A stretch of 64,000 nucleotides of DNA from Pterobdella sp. o SKG-2022 (taxonomy: Eukaryota > Annelida > Clitellata > Hirudinida > Piscicolidae). Shown here piece by piece: positions 1-31,600 of the stretch (within the stretch, counting starts at the first letter, position 1; the number at the start of each line of letters is the position of its first letter). The DNA lies in the NCBI GenBank assembly GCA_964035795.1, contig OZ038322.1:7703037-7767036 (forward strand), written 5' to 3'. The notes beneath the pieces were generated by a model. That model worked only from the letters and a program-made list of their open reading frames with translations, did not search any database and was not told the DNA's origin. Made by a program: the position numbers and the translations under genes.

Positions 1-2
1 TG

Positions 3-278
3 GGCAATGACTTAAACCCGGCAAATATATCTTTAACACGTGACAAGGATGAAAATGCTTATAAAAAACATACACAGAGAAATTCTTGTGTGAAAGTGAT
101 TAAAAATTCTGTTAGAAATCAAATATTACATAATAGATTTCGGAAAAAACTGGTTTTCTACAAGATGAAGGGGAAATCAAGCAGATGTAAGCTATACAGA
201 AGTCACCAATCCAAACCACCTTTTAACGGTTTTAACAGGCCCACAAAAAATACAAAACTCGGTAGAAAAGATGTCTAA
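3..278 (+). CDS. Last coding exon of an unidentified basic protein, 5' end outside the window
   Basis: An open frame runs from the window edge (codon at 3) to a stop at 276-278. It has no internal methionine start that looks genuine, so it is probably the end of a gene that begins upstream. The 91 visible residues are hydrophilic and strongly basic (rich in Lys, Arg, Asn, Ser) with no membrane segment or cysteine pattern; the last residues are TKNTKLGRKDV. A possible AATAAA lies near 545-552. I do not recognise the protein. It could be the cytoplasmic tail of a receptor like the next gene, but there is no sequence similarity to show this. Confidence 0.35.
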   Translation, partial: GNDLNPANISLTRDKDENAYKKHTQRNSCVKVIKNSVRNQILHNRFRKKLVFYKMKGKSSRCKLYRSHQSKPPFNGFNRPTKNTKLGRKDV

Positions 279-1350
279 GAACCTAACACCAACTGAGTTG
301 TGTAAGATTGCAGAGCCAATGATTAGAAATTATATTCCCACTCATAAGAACTTCATAGATTCGTGTTGTTAGTATTTAAGGATAGTTTAGCCGTTATTTT
401 GTATATTAGATATTGGTACCTTTATAGTATTATAATATACAAACTGCAGACGTTAAAGCATTATTTTTTAATTCTTGTCTTACAGCCCTAATGATTTTTA
501 ACACAGAAAATTTATTAACTTAAAAACTGTTGGATAAAATTTGTGAAATAAAACAATCTATAAATTAAGAAGTCAGACTTAAAGTTGTTTAAATATTCTT
601 TTGATGCGTAATTAGTTAAGAAAGAAAACTTCTTGTCTTGCAAAAATAAACGACAATTTCTTCAATTTTTAAGTGAAAAAAACTCACAAGAAGAATAAAA
701 TAAAAAACCAAGATTTTAAGGAAATTTTCTCCGCTTAAAAAATTACAGTGTGGTGTATAAACTTGCAATATAATTAGAAGGTTGTGCATCAAATGTAATT
801 TACATCGTAAACTTCGAAACTACAAGAGGATTTTAGTTTTTTTCAGTTTTCTTTTGAGGTACACAGCAGTTTATCATAGTACCTTAGTTTCAAATGCTTA
901 GGAAGGTATGTTTTTCAAAAAATCTATTCAAAAAGCGAAGTTTAATAAATAAAAATGAAAGAAATATTCAAAAGATAAACTCTCTGATGTTTCATAAAAT
1001 ACTTTAAATACTTCACTATTACATTTTTTTTTCAAATTTTAAATGTTTCTTATTGGTTCAAATGAACTTGAGGCTAAAATTAAGGAATAAACTTAAAACT
1101 AAACATGCATAGAGTATTTGATGGAAAATTAAAATTATGCTTATGAAATTAACTGATTACTTTTTCAGTTTTAAATTCTTTTTAGAAACATTAGTTACGT
1201 TCTAAATAAACGTATCTTTCAAATCTAAATAAATGAAAATATTTAGATCTTTGAAATGTTTGTTGAAGAAAAACCAGCTGTAAAAGAGATTCCAATTGTT
1301 TAAACGACTTTTTACAAACTTTTTTTTAAAACGAATAGTATATTTTAAAG
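279..1350. other. Intergenic AT-rich DNA
   Basis: This is probable 3' untranslated sequence of the upstream gene followed by the 5' flank of the lectin receptor gene. No coding exon, RNA gene or repeat array could be seen in either strand. Confidence 0.5.
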
Positions 1351-4300
1351 ATGAATTTGATGTGGAAATGCCATTTGTGTGTCTTGCCATTGTTGCTTTG
1401 TATTAGCTCTGAACATCATGGTAAATTTCAGAAGAAAGAAGCTTAGTGAATAAAATATTTGGCCAAATGTCTTTTGAAAAATTTGACTTAATTTTATCAA
1501 TGAATTTTTTCAAGCACTCAAGTTATAGTTTACAATTTGACTTCCAATGCAGGTAAAATCGACCTTGCTCATAAGAAGAAAGTTTATACATGCGATCCGA
1601 GTTCTGCAGTGGTAGAAGCAAGAAATGCTGCAATAAACGATGGAAAAAAACTCACATCTAGCCTTTTCACTTGTGCCAGAAGTCCAACGTGGTTCCTTAT
1701 TGACCTTATGGTGGCATTCAGAATCGGATGCGTTCATATTGATTTCATACTTTCAAGTCAATTTCTTGTTTATACTTCATATATTAAGTCTATATTCTGA
1801 ATAAAAATTTTAGTTTTATATAAAAGGAAATTTAAATTTCAAAAAATTTATTTAATAAGTGGTTTAAAACTTTTTCCTTGTTCTATTGCTAAAAGCTTTA
1901 ATACAATTTAACCCTGCACAGGTGCATATATCACTAAGAAATCAAAGGCCGAAGCAAAGACAAGTATTTTATTGAAACAGTACTTTGACTCTAACTTGGT
2001 GCCAAATGAAAATAAGGATGATTTATGTTGGGTTTTTGAAGAAAAAGTGATTAAATTTAGCGGCGAGGTTTACTGCTTGAAAAAACTGAATGGTCCACAC
2101 CATCGTCATGTCTCTATGTACAACCCTACTGTTTTAGCTATTAATGTCTCTGAGGTGAACGTTTATGAAGGTGAAGTTCATTTTTTGTCATAAACTTGTA
2201 AAGTAATTAAGTAACAAGTTCATAAAAAAATTCCTAATGTTTTGTTCAAAAAAATATGTTAAAACGATTACTGTTAAGACCAGGTTTTAAATGTAAAAAA
2301 AATTACTTTTTTTCATTTATGTTAGAGTTAATTCTTAACTAACTAAATATATTTATCATACTAATAAAATTTTGGTTCTTATCTTTGTTTTTACTGTCTT
2401 CAGGCTGTTTGGATAGGTTTTACGGGCCAGGTTGTGAATACATTTGTATGTGTAAAGAAAACGAGCCATGCCATTTGATCACTGGGGTATGTTCCAATGG
2501 GTGTGAGCAGGGATTTCATGGTAAAACCTGTAGCCAAAGTGAGTTGTACCTGAAATCTGTGATAATTGAAAAAGATAATTGAGTAATTCATATTTAAAAA
2601 TTATGAAAGATTCATATGAATTTTTTGAAATAGAATGTTGAACTTCAAATTTAATTGAGTGCCTCTGTTACATGTTGCAATTTCTGGAAAAAGCGCACTA
2701 TATGAATGCTATTAAATAAATAAATAATTTAAATTTTCATGAAAATTTTGTCTTTAGCTATGACATGAAATAAATGCGATTTTTCGGTTATCGGTGATTG
2801 ATGGAAATTATTGTCTTTCTAGAAAAGCTTTAGTCAAAAATTATATCTCTTAGTCATTTTGTTATACCAATATTATCTTCATTAAACTTGTTCATGAAAA
2901 ATCTATAGTCAATCTTGAAGACAGCCGCTTTCACTGCTACTCTCTTTCCCAAGCCAATGAGACTTACAACAACTGTAGAATTCAATGCTACCAGCTCAAC
3001 TCTGATGCCTTCATAATCGAGGTATTTTCTTCACCCTTGTTAACTTTATGTTAGTCTGCAGTAGCTTTATGTGTTTTTCACATATAAAATCATGTCGACT
3101 CTTTTATAAGTATATGTTCGACTAAATGTTTATAGTTTTGTAGTTCAGGTCTGGTTTCATCAAGGTTTTCATAAAATCTTTATCATGAAGATCATTTAAA
3201 CTATTAAATAAAAAAAACATTCTACATAAGTAAGATGAGTTCAATAGCATTTGTATTCTGAATGTAAAAACTTACGATAAAATAAAATTTGGATAAATAA
3301 AACTTTGTTCTGTTCTAGAAATCAGAGTGCAAATGTTTATCAATGGATATTTCACTTTCCTATGAATTTTGCAACAGTTTGAAAAATGAAGCTTTCAGCG
3401 GTTTTTATATGTTTTCCTTTTTGAAACATTTAGTCACGATAATTAATTTATTTTCTAACTTTTAAATAATATAGAAATCCAAATATTTTGACACAATCTT
3501 ACAACTTAAGAGTAAATAAAACATGGATAGAGCATAGATTTATTCTTAAACTGCCCAGTATGCCCTAGAGGGTATTATGGTCACAAGTGCACGACGAGAT
3601 GCATCTGCGAGGAAGATGACTTTTGCAGCATTGGTAATGGAAGCTGCTACGATGCACCTAGGCCGCTGAGTAACTTGAAAGTTTTTCAAGATTGTTAAGA
3701 TAATATTTAAAATATAAATGAAAGCACTTTAGAAATATTATGTATTAAATCTCAATATGAAAATTATTGAATAATTTTCATAATTTTTTTTCTAATATAT
3801 AAAAAACTTTTTTTTCATATTTAAGTATTAAAAACAGTATGATAAATCTAAATGAATGTACTTTGAAAGAAGTGAGTGATGAGGCAAATAGAGGCATGGG
3901 AAAAGTTGGATGGTTTGTCATTTTGTTTTTGATTTTCTTGTTGGCTGCCTCCATCTACTTTGTGTGAGTGTCTTTGAAGCTTTGAAGTGAAATGTAAATG
4001 TTTGAAGTCTTTAACGATGTCATTGTTAATTGTATTGTTTTCAACTAAAATGGCGCAGTTTGATTTATCAATAGATCACTTGAAGATCTTTCTAGTGTTT
4101 AATTAGCTAGTTTTCAACCTCAAGAAAAAAAATTTTTAGGCTCAATGCTTTTAATTTGAAGAAAGCAGTTGAGAAGGATGGAACGACCTCACAAAGAATT
4201 AATTAATGAAAACTGCTTCAACGTTGATTTGATAGCTATATTTTGAAGAAAAATTTTGAACATGATACAATTAAAAAAGCTTATAGTAGCATAAACCTCA

Positions 4301-4481
4301 GTAGTATTCAAGCCACATAGTTATTTTACAAAATAAGAATACTTTAAAACTAACCAAATGATTCAAATTGCTTTTTTACAGGGTGGCAGTTAAAGATAAG
4401 TTCAGGTTTTTGAGTTACCTAAAGAAGGCAAAAGTGTCTGCTAACAAAACTTCAATAAAGGCACAACCGAATGAACAATAA
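1351..4481 (+). CDS. Type I membrane lectin-like receptor: discoidin-like, EGF-like, WSC-like, EGF-like, membrane segment
   Basis: My model has nine exons: 1351-1420, 1553-1756, 1922-2170, 2404-2538, 2909-3021, 3319-3400, 3559-3669, 3870-3963 and 4382-4481, giving 385 codons plus a stop. The first exon is a signal peptide (MNLMWKCHLCVLPLLLC). Exons 2-3 resemble the fucolectin/F5-8C (discoidin) fold: a W-F-L-I-D-L core in place of the usual W-W-x-V-D-L, and a terminal NVSEVNVYEG in place of the family's CEVEVYG. Exon 4 is an EGF-like module (YGPGCEYICMC... CEQGFHGKTC). Exons 5-6 carry a C-x3-C...E-C-x-C pattern like a WSC domain, though a reduced C-type lectin fold is possible. Exon 7 begins PRGYYGHKC, a second EGF-like module. 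Exon 8 holds the membrane span (VGWFVILFLIFLLAA) and exon 9 a short basic tail. Most introns are phase 1, as expected for shuffled extracellular modules. The exon 7/8 junction is the weak point: the acceptor at 3869 is poor and an alternative at 3837 does not keep phase. AATAAA lies at 4574. The role is presumably cell-surface glycan or protein recognition; the ligand is unknown. Confidence 0.72.
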
Positions 4482-4928
4482 GAGATAGAAGAAAAAATGA
4501 AAATATCTATTTTTACTATTCAAATTATTTCAATCAAAACTGTGTTGAAATCAACTAAATTTTATGTTTTTATAATAAATTATTAGTTTTTTTTGATAGT
4601 TCAGTTGTATATAAAATATCCAAAACAACGTCATTTATAACAATAAAAAACAAAAATGGCTGCCACAAGCTATTTAGGTTAATTTCATTTTCAATCATCA
4701 TATAAAAAACCAAAAGTTCACGAGATGATGACTAGAGCCTTACATAATTGAAAACTAAAATTGAGTTTCCTTGCTTAGTGCTCTAAGTTAAATCAAGTGG
4801 TAATAAGAAAATATCAGAAAATTTTAAGATTTTTGTGTAAAAAGCCAAAAAATCGATTTGAGCGTTTTTGAAGCAACACCATTGATAGATATTTACAAAG
4901 AGCTACTCAAAAGAAGCATTTTAAAAGA

Positions 4929-5951
4929 ATGCAAATAAAATTCATTCTATTTGTTATTCAAAATATGCATGGTAAATACAGGGTCATAAAGAAACATTAA
5001 AACTAGAAATGATCTTACACAATGGTATATTAAGTCAAACAGTTTGTTATACATATTTCTTGTTCATAAAACGAGTAAATTGCATCCTAAATTATGGGTT
5101 CTTCTAGGTAAAGTTACCGCTACAGAAAAATTACTGGCTTTTGTAGGAGAGTTCTATTGTTTTTAAGCTAAAATTTCTTCATTTGGCTTGATCAGAAATA
5201 ATTAAAAATTATTTTCTAAGAAAAAATGCATTAATTCTTAAAAAGTATATTTCAGAAAGATATAATTTGAGAGAAAACTCTCTAGGTGGTAAAGGAGAAG
5301 TATCTTACAATCACTACTGGAAAAACGCAAAACGAATTAACGACACTCTATTGAACACTTTTGCTACGCCAAGACTTAATAGTTCTATATGGTTCTTGGG
5401 AGATTTAACCAATATGTATGTTATAGTCAAGGTGCTGCTTTACATGAATATCAGTAGTAGGTAAACTTTAATTATTAAAAGATTTTTAAAAAACTCTGTT
5501 TTAAACATATTCTTGATCATAAATGCATCTTAATGTTATGAATTTCTATTTTTGAAAAACTTTTTCAGAATCTATTAGTTTAGAAGATAAGCAGTTAAGG
5601 ACAAAAACATTTATATTAGGTGCAATGCTCAAAGCTCCTCATACAAACGATGACAATACTAAATATGATCCATGTTGGCAAACTAATCTCTTTATAGAAT
5701 ACGAATTGGATGTTTTAGAATTTAAATGTTTCCAAAAGAAATACAGATACTTGGCTTTGTGCATCAGAAGTCTTCGAAACTACCTAATCCATGAATTCCA
5801 AGTATATGGTTCTTCAGCTCATAACCATGGTTTGGTTATTGAATTTATAATATATTTTCATTCATTTTCTATTTTAAGATTGTATGAGATTTTGAGCCTA
5901 GATTCACTATCGCTTGTACATCTCCTTTTATGGTGTTGCTGTTTTTTATAG
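4929..5951 (+). CDS. Truncated tandem paralogue of the lectin receptor, discoidin-like part only
   Basis: Exon 1 (4929-4971) gives a short signal-like peptide MQIKFILFVIQNMH and ends in phase 1 at a GGTAAAT donor, as in the neighbour gene. Exon 2 (5256-5456) aligns with exon 2 of the neighbour: AKRINDTLLNT and IWFLGDL match AINDGKKLTSS and TWFLIDL. Exon 3 (5569-5808, or read through to the stop ending at 5951) matches the neighbour's exon 3, with DPCWQTN against DDLCWVF and IHEFQVYG against INVSEVNVYEG. Exon lengths (43/201/240 against 70/204/249) and phases agree. Downstream to 6890 I find no EGF, WSC or membrane exon, so the copy is either a secreted single-domain lectin (208 codons if read through) or a decaying duplicate. 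The donor at the end of exon 3 (GTTCTT) is weak, which favours read-through or decay. Confidence 0.55.
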
Positions 5952-6891
5952 ACTAGTTGAAGCTCTTCTTTTTAAGATGTGTTGGATCTTTCAAACTAAT
6001 AGGCCACTTTCGAAGTTTTTTTTGTTAAAAGAGAAATGCTTGAAATATCGACATTTTTTAGATTAATTGGTTTAAGTACATTTCGATTTTTCGGAAGTTT
6101 ATTAAGTTTATTTCTACCGCTTTTTAAAATTTGCTGCTATCAAATTAGTTCAGCAATCCACAGTAACTCTCAAAGGCTACTGTAGTTATCTGTGGAAAAA
6201 GTAAAATAAAGCTTTTGTTTCAAAGTTTTTAATCTTTCTTACTCATTAAACACAATTTCTTGGCTCATTATAACGGCTTGCTACCTATATTTTAGGCGTA
6301 ACATCTGAAATTTTTTCTTTTGCTAAATAGCCGCCCAATACTATTTTTTCAGCTCATATTTTTAACTTAACTTGGTGCAAAAAAGTTTTTTCTATAGATT
6401 TTTGATAGTTGGATCGCGTACTTTCACCACTGGTGTCTGAGCTGTCGATTTTGACAACGTGTCGAATGTCACAATAGCTTACTCGCGTTAAGTACAGACA
6501 ATAAAATGAAAAAATATACTTATCTATATGAGGTTTTGACCACATAGTATATTATCATTAAATTTTAATAATTAATAACGGAATTTTAAGAAAGAGAAGG
6601 ATTTCACGCCTTTTTTAATTCACACAAAAGCCTTATCTCATTCTTCACAACCTTAGCTTTCCTTATTTTCCTATTCAATGTGTTAGTATTCAATATGTTT
6701 TTAGTTTTCAAATTTTAAAATTAAAAGGCTCAAACTGTAAGAATCGTTTTTAATTTATATTTTTTCAAGTTTATATACAAAATTTTTTTAATTAAATGTA
6801 GTTGAATTAAAATCTTTAAATTCAAATTTTTAAAAACAATTTAATTTAAATTACTTTTTATATTGTGCACAAATGAAGCTTTGTTTGCACG
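5952..6891. other. AT-rich spacer after the truncated lectin copy
   Basis: I searched this stretch for the missing EGF, WSC and membrane exons of the second lectin gene and found no cysteine-rich or hydrophobic exon with splice sites. An AATAAA near 6204 could end that gene. Confidence 0.5.
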
Positions 6892-7146
6892 ATGCGTAAG
6901 GGAAGCTTGACATCACTGAAAGAAAACAAAAGTAACCGTCGAATCAGTTCTCGGATCAGCAAAAGCATTGGCAGCATAACGAATAGAGTAAGCAATTTTA
7001 AAAAAATGTTTACCCAAAAAAAAGAAGAAGTGAAACCTCGTGAAAGTAGAACAGATTCGATTGATTTCTCTAAATATTTGGGTAAGGCAACTCCTGAAGT
7101 TCCAATTGAAAAAAAAACCAAAAAAAAAGAAAAAAAAGGGCGGTGA
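6892..7146 (+). CDS. Small lysine/serine-rich open frame, possible terminal exon
   Basis: This is an 84-codon frame from ATG at 6892 to a stop at 7144-7146. The product is hydrophilic and basic, with clusters of Lys, Arg and Ser (ISSRISKSIGSITNRVSNF) and a lysine-rich end (KKTKKKEKKGR). It has no cysteines and no membrane segment. The codons look less AT-biased than the flanks, which suggests real coding. It may be a small independent gene or the cytoplasmic-tail exon of the lectin copy upstream, but no connecting exon was found. I do not recognise a family. Confidence 0.35.
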   Translation: MRKGSLTSLKENKSNRRISSRISKSIGSITNRVSNFKKMFTQKKEEVKPRESRTDSIDFSKYLGKATPEVPIEKKTKKKEKKGR

Positions 7147-8252
7147 ATGTCAGTATTCTTTTTATATCATCAATAACATTGCCAATTCATTCTATGAAAC
7201 CTTTTTTTAATATTGCATTTTATTCCATGTTATTTTGTCTACCCAAATACTTCATAAAAATCATTTTAATGAATATTGAAATAAGTCTTATTTAAAAGTA
7301 TATTTTTTTCAAAAACTAGTAAGACATTAAAAATTTTACATAGTACGTTCTATAATATATTCACAATTTTTATATGCGGATATAAATAAATTTTAAAATA
7401 TTCAGAAACTCAAGTTAATTTGAAAGGATGTCGATTTAATCTAAAATTTATAAAGCAAACGACTTGAAACGAGAATAAATAAGAGTGGCACAATGCCAAA
7501 CTAATCTTTTAAAAATTTACGCATTCTTTAGATACATTTAATTTTGGTGTCTAGTCCGCCTAAGACCATTTTCAGTACAGGCTATAAATTAGAACCTTTG
7601 AGTTCCAGTAATATAATATGAAAAATTATATGTATATAGATTTATATGCAAGATTGCAAAAAAGATAAAAAATTTTCTAATTGAAACTTTTGGAGATTAT
7701 GGTCGAAGAATTGGCGAGACTCAGAAAATGACTGAATAAGTTTGTAAGCAAATAATGAAAACTAAGTGTACAGTCTGAAAATATTTTTTCTGAATCTTTT
7801 TAGTGACGCCAATATCAAACAAATCGAACGATAGAATTTGAGTATTGAAAGTACAGTTTATTTGAGAAAATTTGAGTTTATGTTCTTTTTTATAATAGAA
7901 TTAAATTTGGTTGTTCAACTCATTTAATATCATATCGTTAATGTCATTCAAAACAATGCTTCTTAAATTTATTCACTTCCAACAGCACTTTACCAGAAAT
8001 ATGTCTACACTAAGTTTAAACCATGACAATGAGACAACATTTTAACAAAAAACGATGACATTACGGCAAAACTTTATTCATAAAAACATCAATTGATATT
8101 CCACACCTCTTGAAACGGAAACCCTATCGTTAATATCCAACAAAAACAACTATTAATAATGAAAATTCAAAGCCATTTGCAACCTAATCTATCTCATAAA
8201 CCAATGACAATCACAAGTCAAGCTGTGGCATGAATTCATTAAGTATGCAAAT
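7147..8252. other. Intergenic DNA, 3' flank of macoilin
   Basis: AT-rich sequence without a convincing exon. The part next to 8253 is probably the macoilin 3' untranslated region, because TTTATT at 8073-8078 (AATAAA on the minus strand) is a reasonable polyadenylation signal about 175 bases after the stop. Confidence 0.45.
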
Positions 8253-25109
<16,857 letters not shown>

Positions 25110-25549
25110 ATCAACGGTAAAATAAAATCTTTATTAAATCAATTATAAAAAGTCAAAAATTATCAAAAAATCAAAATGATTTTTTAGCTTATCCGCAATA
25201 ATTATGTGTTAGAAAATATCCCAATATTGTATCAACGACCATAGAGTTGGAACGAGTGAGTGCGAAAAATTTACTTAATTATAATACTTCAACTTTTTGA
25301 AAAACTACGAAATTAACGTTTAAACTACTTCTAGAATCAATAAATATTATCAATATTCTTATGTTGCAAAGGAATTTCGTATAAATTTCCGTAAAAAATA
25401 ATTAATTTGAAAAAAATAATTATACCTTAAGTTGATAAACAAATTTCAAAAATTTATAATTTTCATAAATATTCAGTTATTCAATAATTAAAATAAATAT
25501 TTAGTGTTGATATAAATTCCAGCCATCTCTTTCAATCATTACAATCAAG
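25110..25549. promoter_or_regulatory. Divergent promoter region shared by macoilin and DDOST
   Basis: The start codons of macoilin (25109, minus) and DDOST (25550, plus) are 440 bases apart and head-to-head, so both promoters and both 5' untranslated regions must fit here unless untranslated first exons lie elsewhere. The sequence is AT-rich. I could not pick out a convincing TATA box, initiator or CpG cluster. Confidence 0.55.
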
Positions 25550-28484
<2,935 letters not shown>

Positions 28485-28570
28485 ATTTTGTGTCATTACT
28501 TTTTCAGTCTAATTTATTGGTGATTTCTAAATGATTCTTCAACCACACGCGTATCTGTTTAGTTACATAG

Positions 28571-28594
28571 AATAAAAGTTTATACTGGTTTATT
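28571..28594. terminator. Opposed polyadenylation signals of DDOST and INTS13
   Basis: AATAAA on the plus strand (28571-28576) suits DDOST. TTTATT at 28589-28594, which is AATAAA on the minus strand, suits INTS13. The stop codons are only 166 bases apart, so the two 3' untranslated regions probably overlap by a few tens of bases. Confidence 0.55.
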
Positions 28595-28650
28595 TATTTA
28601 ATAAGACGTTTGCATTTTTATAAACAATAAATATTAGCGAAATAGTCAAT

Positions 28651-31600
28651 TCAATCTATGTCAGTCGAACTATCGGTTGTCAGTTTGTAACTTCGTTTTA
28701 GACTGTTGGTTAGAATTCCTGATTTGTTAGTAGTATTCCTAATATTTTTTGCCTCTTCTTCGGTATTGGTTTTTTCTTTTAAGTGTTGGTACAATTCAGT
28801 CCTGTTGTTGACAGCTTTTGCTAAGCCAGCGAATGGAAATTTGGTAGCTTTTATTTGACCGATGCAGAATTCTTTGTAAGCGGCAGATAAGTTCTTGGGA
28901 GTTTCTGTTTAAAAGTTCATATTGTTAAATGGTACAATGGTTATTATAAATATTGCTTATATATGTGTATGGGAAAATGTGAGCATGACACTGAGACCGT
29001 TTCAGCGAATGAGTGAGTAAAAATAGAAAGATCGTTTAGCTTTGAGTTTTAAATAGATAATAGTTGGAAATTATCCGAAAAAACTATTAAATGTTTATAA
29101 TTTTAAATTTTAATTCAATTAGTTTATACTGCTGTACATGTCCCAGTAATTTGGGTTGACAGCAGTGGGCCTAAATTATTGATAGTATAATGAAGTGATT
29201 GATAGTAACACTATTTTATTTGGAACAAATTTTTATAGACTGCTAGCCCGAGCTAATGTGCAATTTGAAATTATTGAATTCAAGATTCGCCGTTCACACA
29301 CTTGGGCAGTTTGCCTTGCCGTTGTCAACAAAAAGAAAGATCATCCTTCAAGCCAAATGAAAACGATACCAGAATAAAAGTTTGTCGAAACCTGCTACCA
29401 GAGTCTACTGTTATGCAGGTTATATCAGGAAAGCAGTCTCAATTTAGAGACGCTATCTTCGGTGCAGTTTAGCCTCATGCCCTCAGAAATAAACTAAAAA
29501 ATGAATTTAACCTGTCGACAAGAGTTTAAGGAAAGGCTTGAACTTTTTATTTGGTGAAGAAGGCTCCAAAATTTCAGGCACTTTGAGGTTTGGCTTGAAG
29601 TTCCTTTAGTAAACATATCATAAGCTATATCAAATCCTGAATATATAATAATTACATAAAACTATTCCATTTCCGTACACAACAGTTATTGATTCAAGCA
29701 TTGAGCCAAAAAGAAGTATTAAAAAACACATGAAAGCATTCAGAATGATACTATGTAGTTGAAGAGATAAATACAATCTTTCGTATATTAACTGATTAAT
29801 TAGCAAAATTAAATTACTTTGTATCTTCGCTTTTATTATTGTTGGATTCATTATTTCCATTGGAAGTGTTGCCATTGTTACCATCAGGCTTTTTGAAGTC
29901 TAACAAACACGTTAAAACACGCTGGTGGTTGGGCGATGTCTCACTGTGACATCGGATCAACCTCTCTAACTCCGCCCATAATTGTCGGTATTGGTCTTCT
30001 CTAATGGTTTTTATAATCATTCAATTTCAAAGCTCAATTATTCAGTTATAAATTCAAATCTTAGTTGGCTTGATAATGGTTCTTGGAAAACTTTAAAGAA
30101 ATACATCTCAAGCCATGCTATTATGATAACAAACGAAACGATGATGATAAGCCAAAAAGTTAACATTTTGTACACCACATAAAGGCCACTTAAAAAAGAG
30201 CTAAAGATTCGATAAAACCCCTCAGCTTTAGCAATAACAAAATATTTAATAATGAGATTCCATCTACCTTTTGTTGCTTTTCCCTGTCCTTAAGCTCGAT
30301 GCAATGCTCAACGGCTCATTTTTCGCCTTCATTGAAACCACTTGGTAGATAACCTAATACACAAAAATAAAACACAAATTTATATATCTAATGTGATTTT
30401 AAATTATAATAAATATTAAAATGTATTCATAATGCTTTACCTTTTAGTTCATAGATAGTTTAATTATTCAATACTAATTGATTAAGCTAATCATCGGGCA
30501 AATAATATGGTAAATTGAAAGGAACCACCTTGAGGCATTCAACTACTTCGAACTCCGTGAGGTTCTTTTTAACGAGGTTTGTTGTCAGTGGTTCTATCAC
30601 CTGGAGAATTATTAATTACTATTTTAGAAAAAAAAAAGTTTGTATACTTGATAATGTGAGTTCAACTTACGAAAAGCTTCGTATTATTATGCAGTTAATA
30701 AGTGTTTGATTCAAATCGTATTTTAGAGAAGTATCATCATTATTTATTCATCCAATTTATTGGGAAAGTAATAGCTTATGAAAATATTATTTTGAAATAT
30801 TTTCTTAATAGATACAGCAAAAACAAGCAAACACACAGCAGGCATGTTGAATATAAGGGATTCATTCATCGTCAATGGCCAGTACCTGGTCAATCTCTCT
30901 AGTAGTTCTTTGCCTGTTTATCAACAGTGGTTAGTTTAAATTTTAGATAAAATTTATAAAAAGATGAAATACTGTAAAATTATTTATCAATTTACATTGA
31001 AATGTTAAAATTTTAGTTGGATAACTTTAAAGAAAGTGGTAGAAATCAATAAAATTATAATACTTTTGCATCACCTTTCTCTATAGCAGGCCCATCATTA
31101 GACTGAGAATCAGCATTAATGAATGACCGAGGCACAAGTCTTGTCATTTTCAAAACCTCTCCAAAATCCTGAACTCGATAATCAGTTAACCGACCTCCTT
31201 TACCATCACTAATAGATGGAGGACAATCAATGGGAGATCTAAAAGTGGCCAATGAATGGATGAATATTTCCCCAGCATGGCTTGTGAGCATATGAGATAT
31301 CATTCTAGAAGGTGGGTTGTTGAGTTCTAGCATGACTGATCGACCTGCGAGAAGGAAGTTGGTAAGGCAGAGAGAAGGTCTGGAGGTTACATCTAGAGGA
31401 GTTGCTCTATGAGCATGTGCACAGTGATGTAGTTCTGATGGGTTGGAGTTTTTTGGAGTGCACCATTTTAATGGTATGGGGGTGTTGAGAGAAAATTGTG
31501 TGGTTGCATTTTTATCAGTTGGTGGAACTTTTAAAGAATGTGATTGGCTGTTGGATGGCTTGGGCAAAAGAGACATGGAAGCTAGTTCATGATGAGCTTG

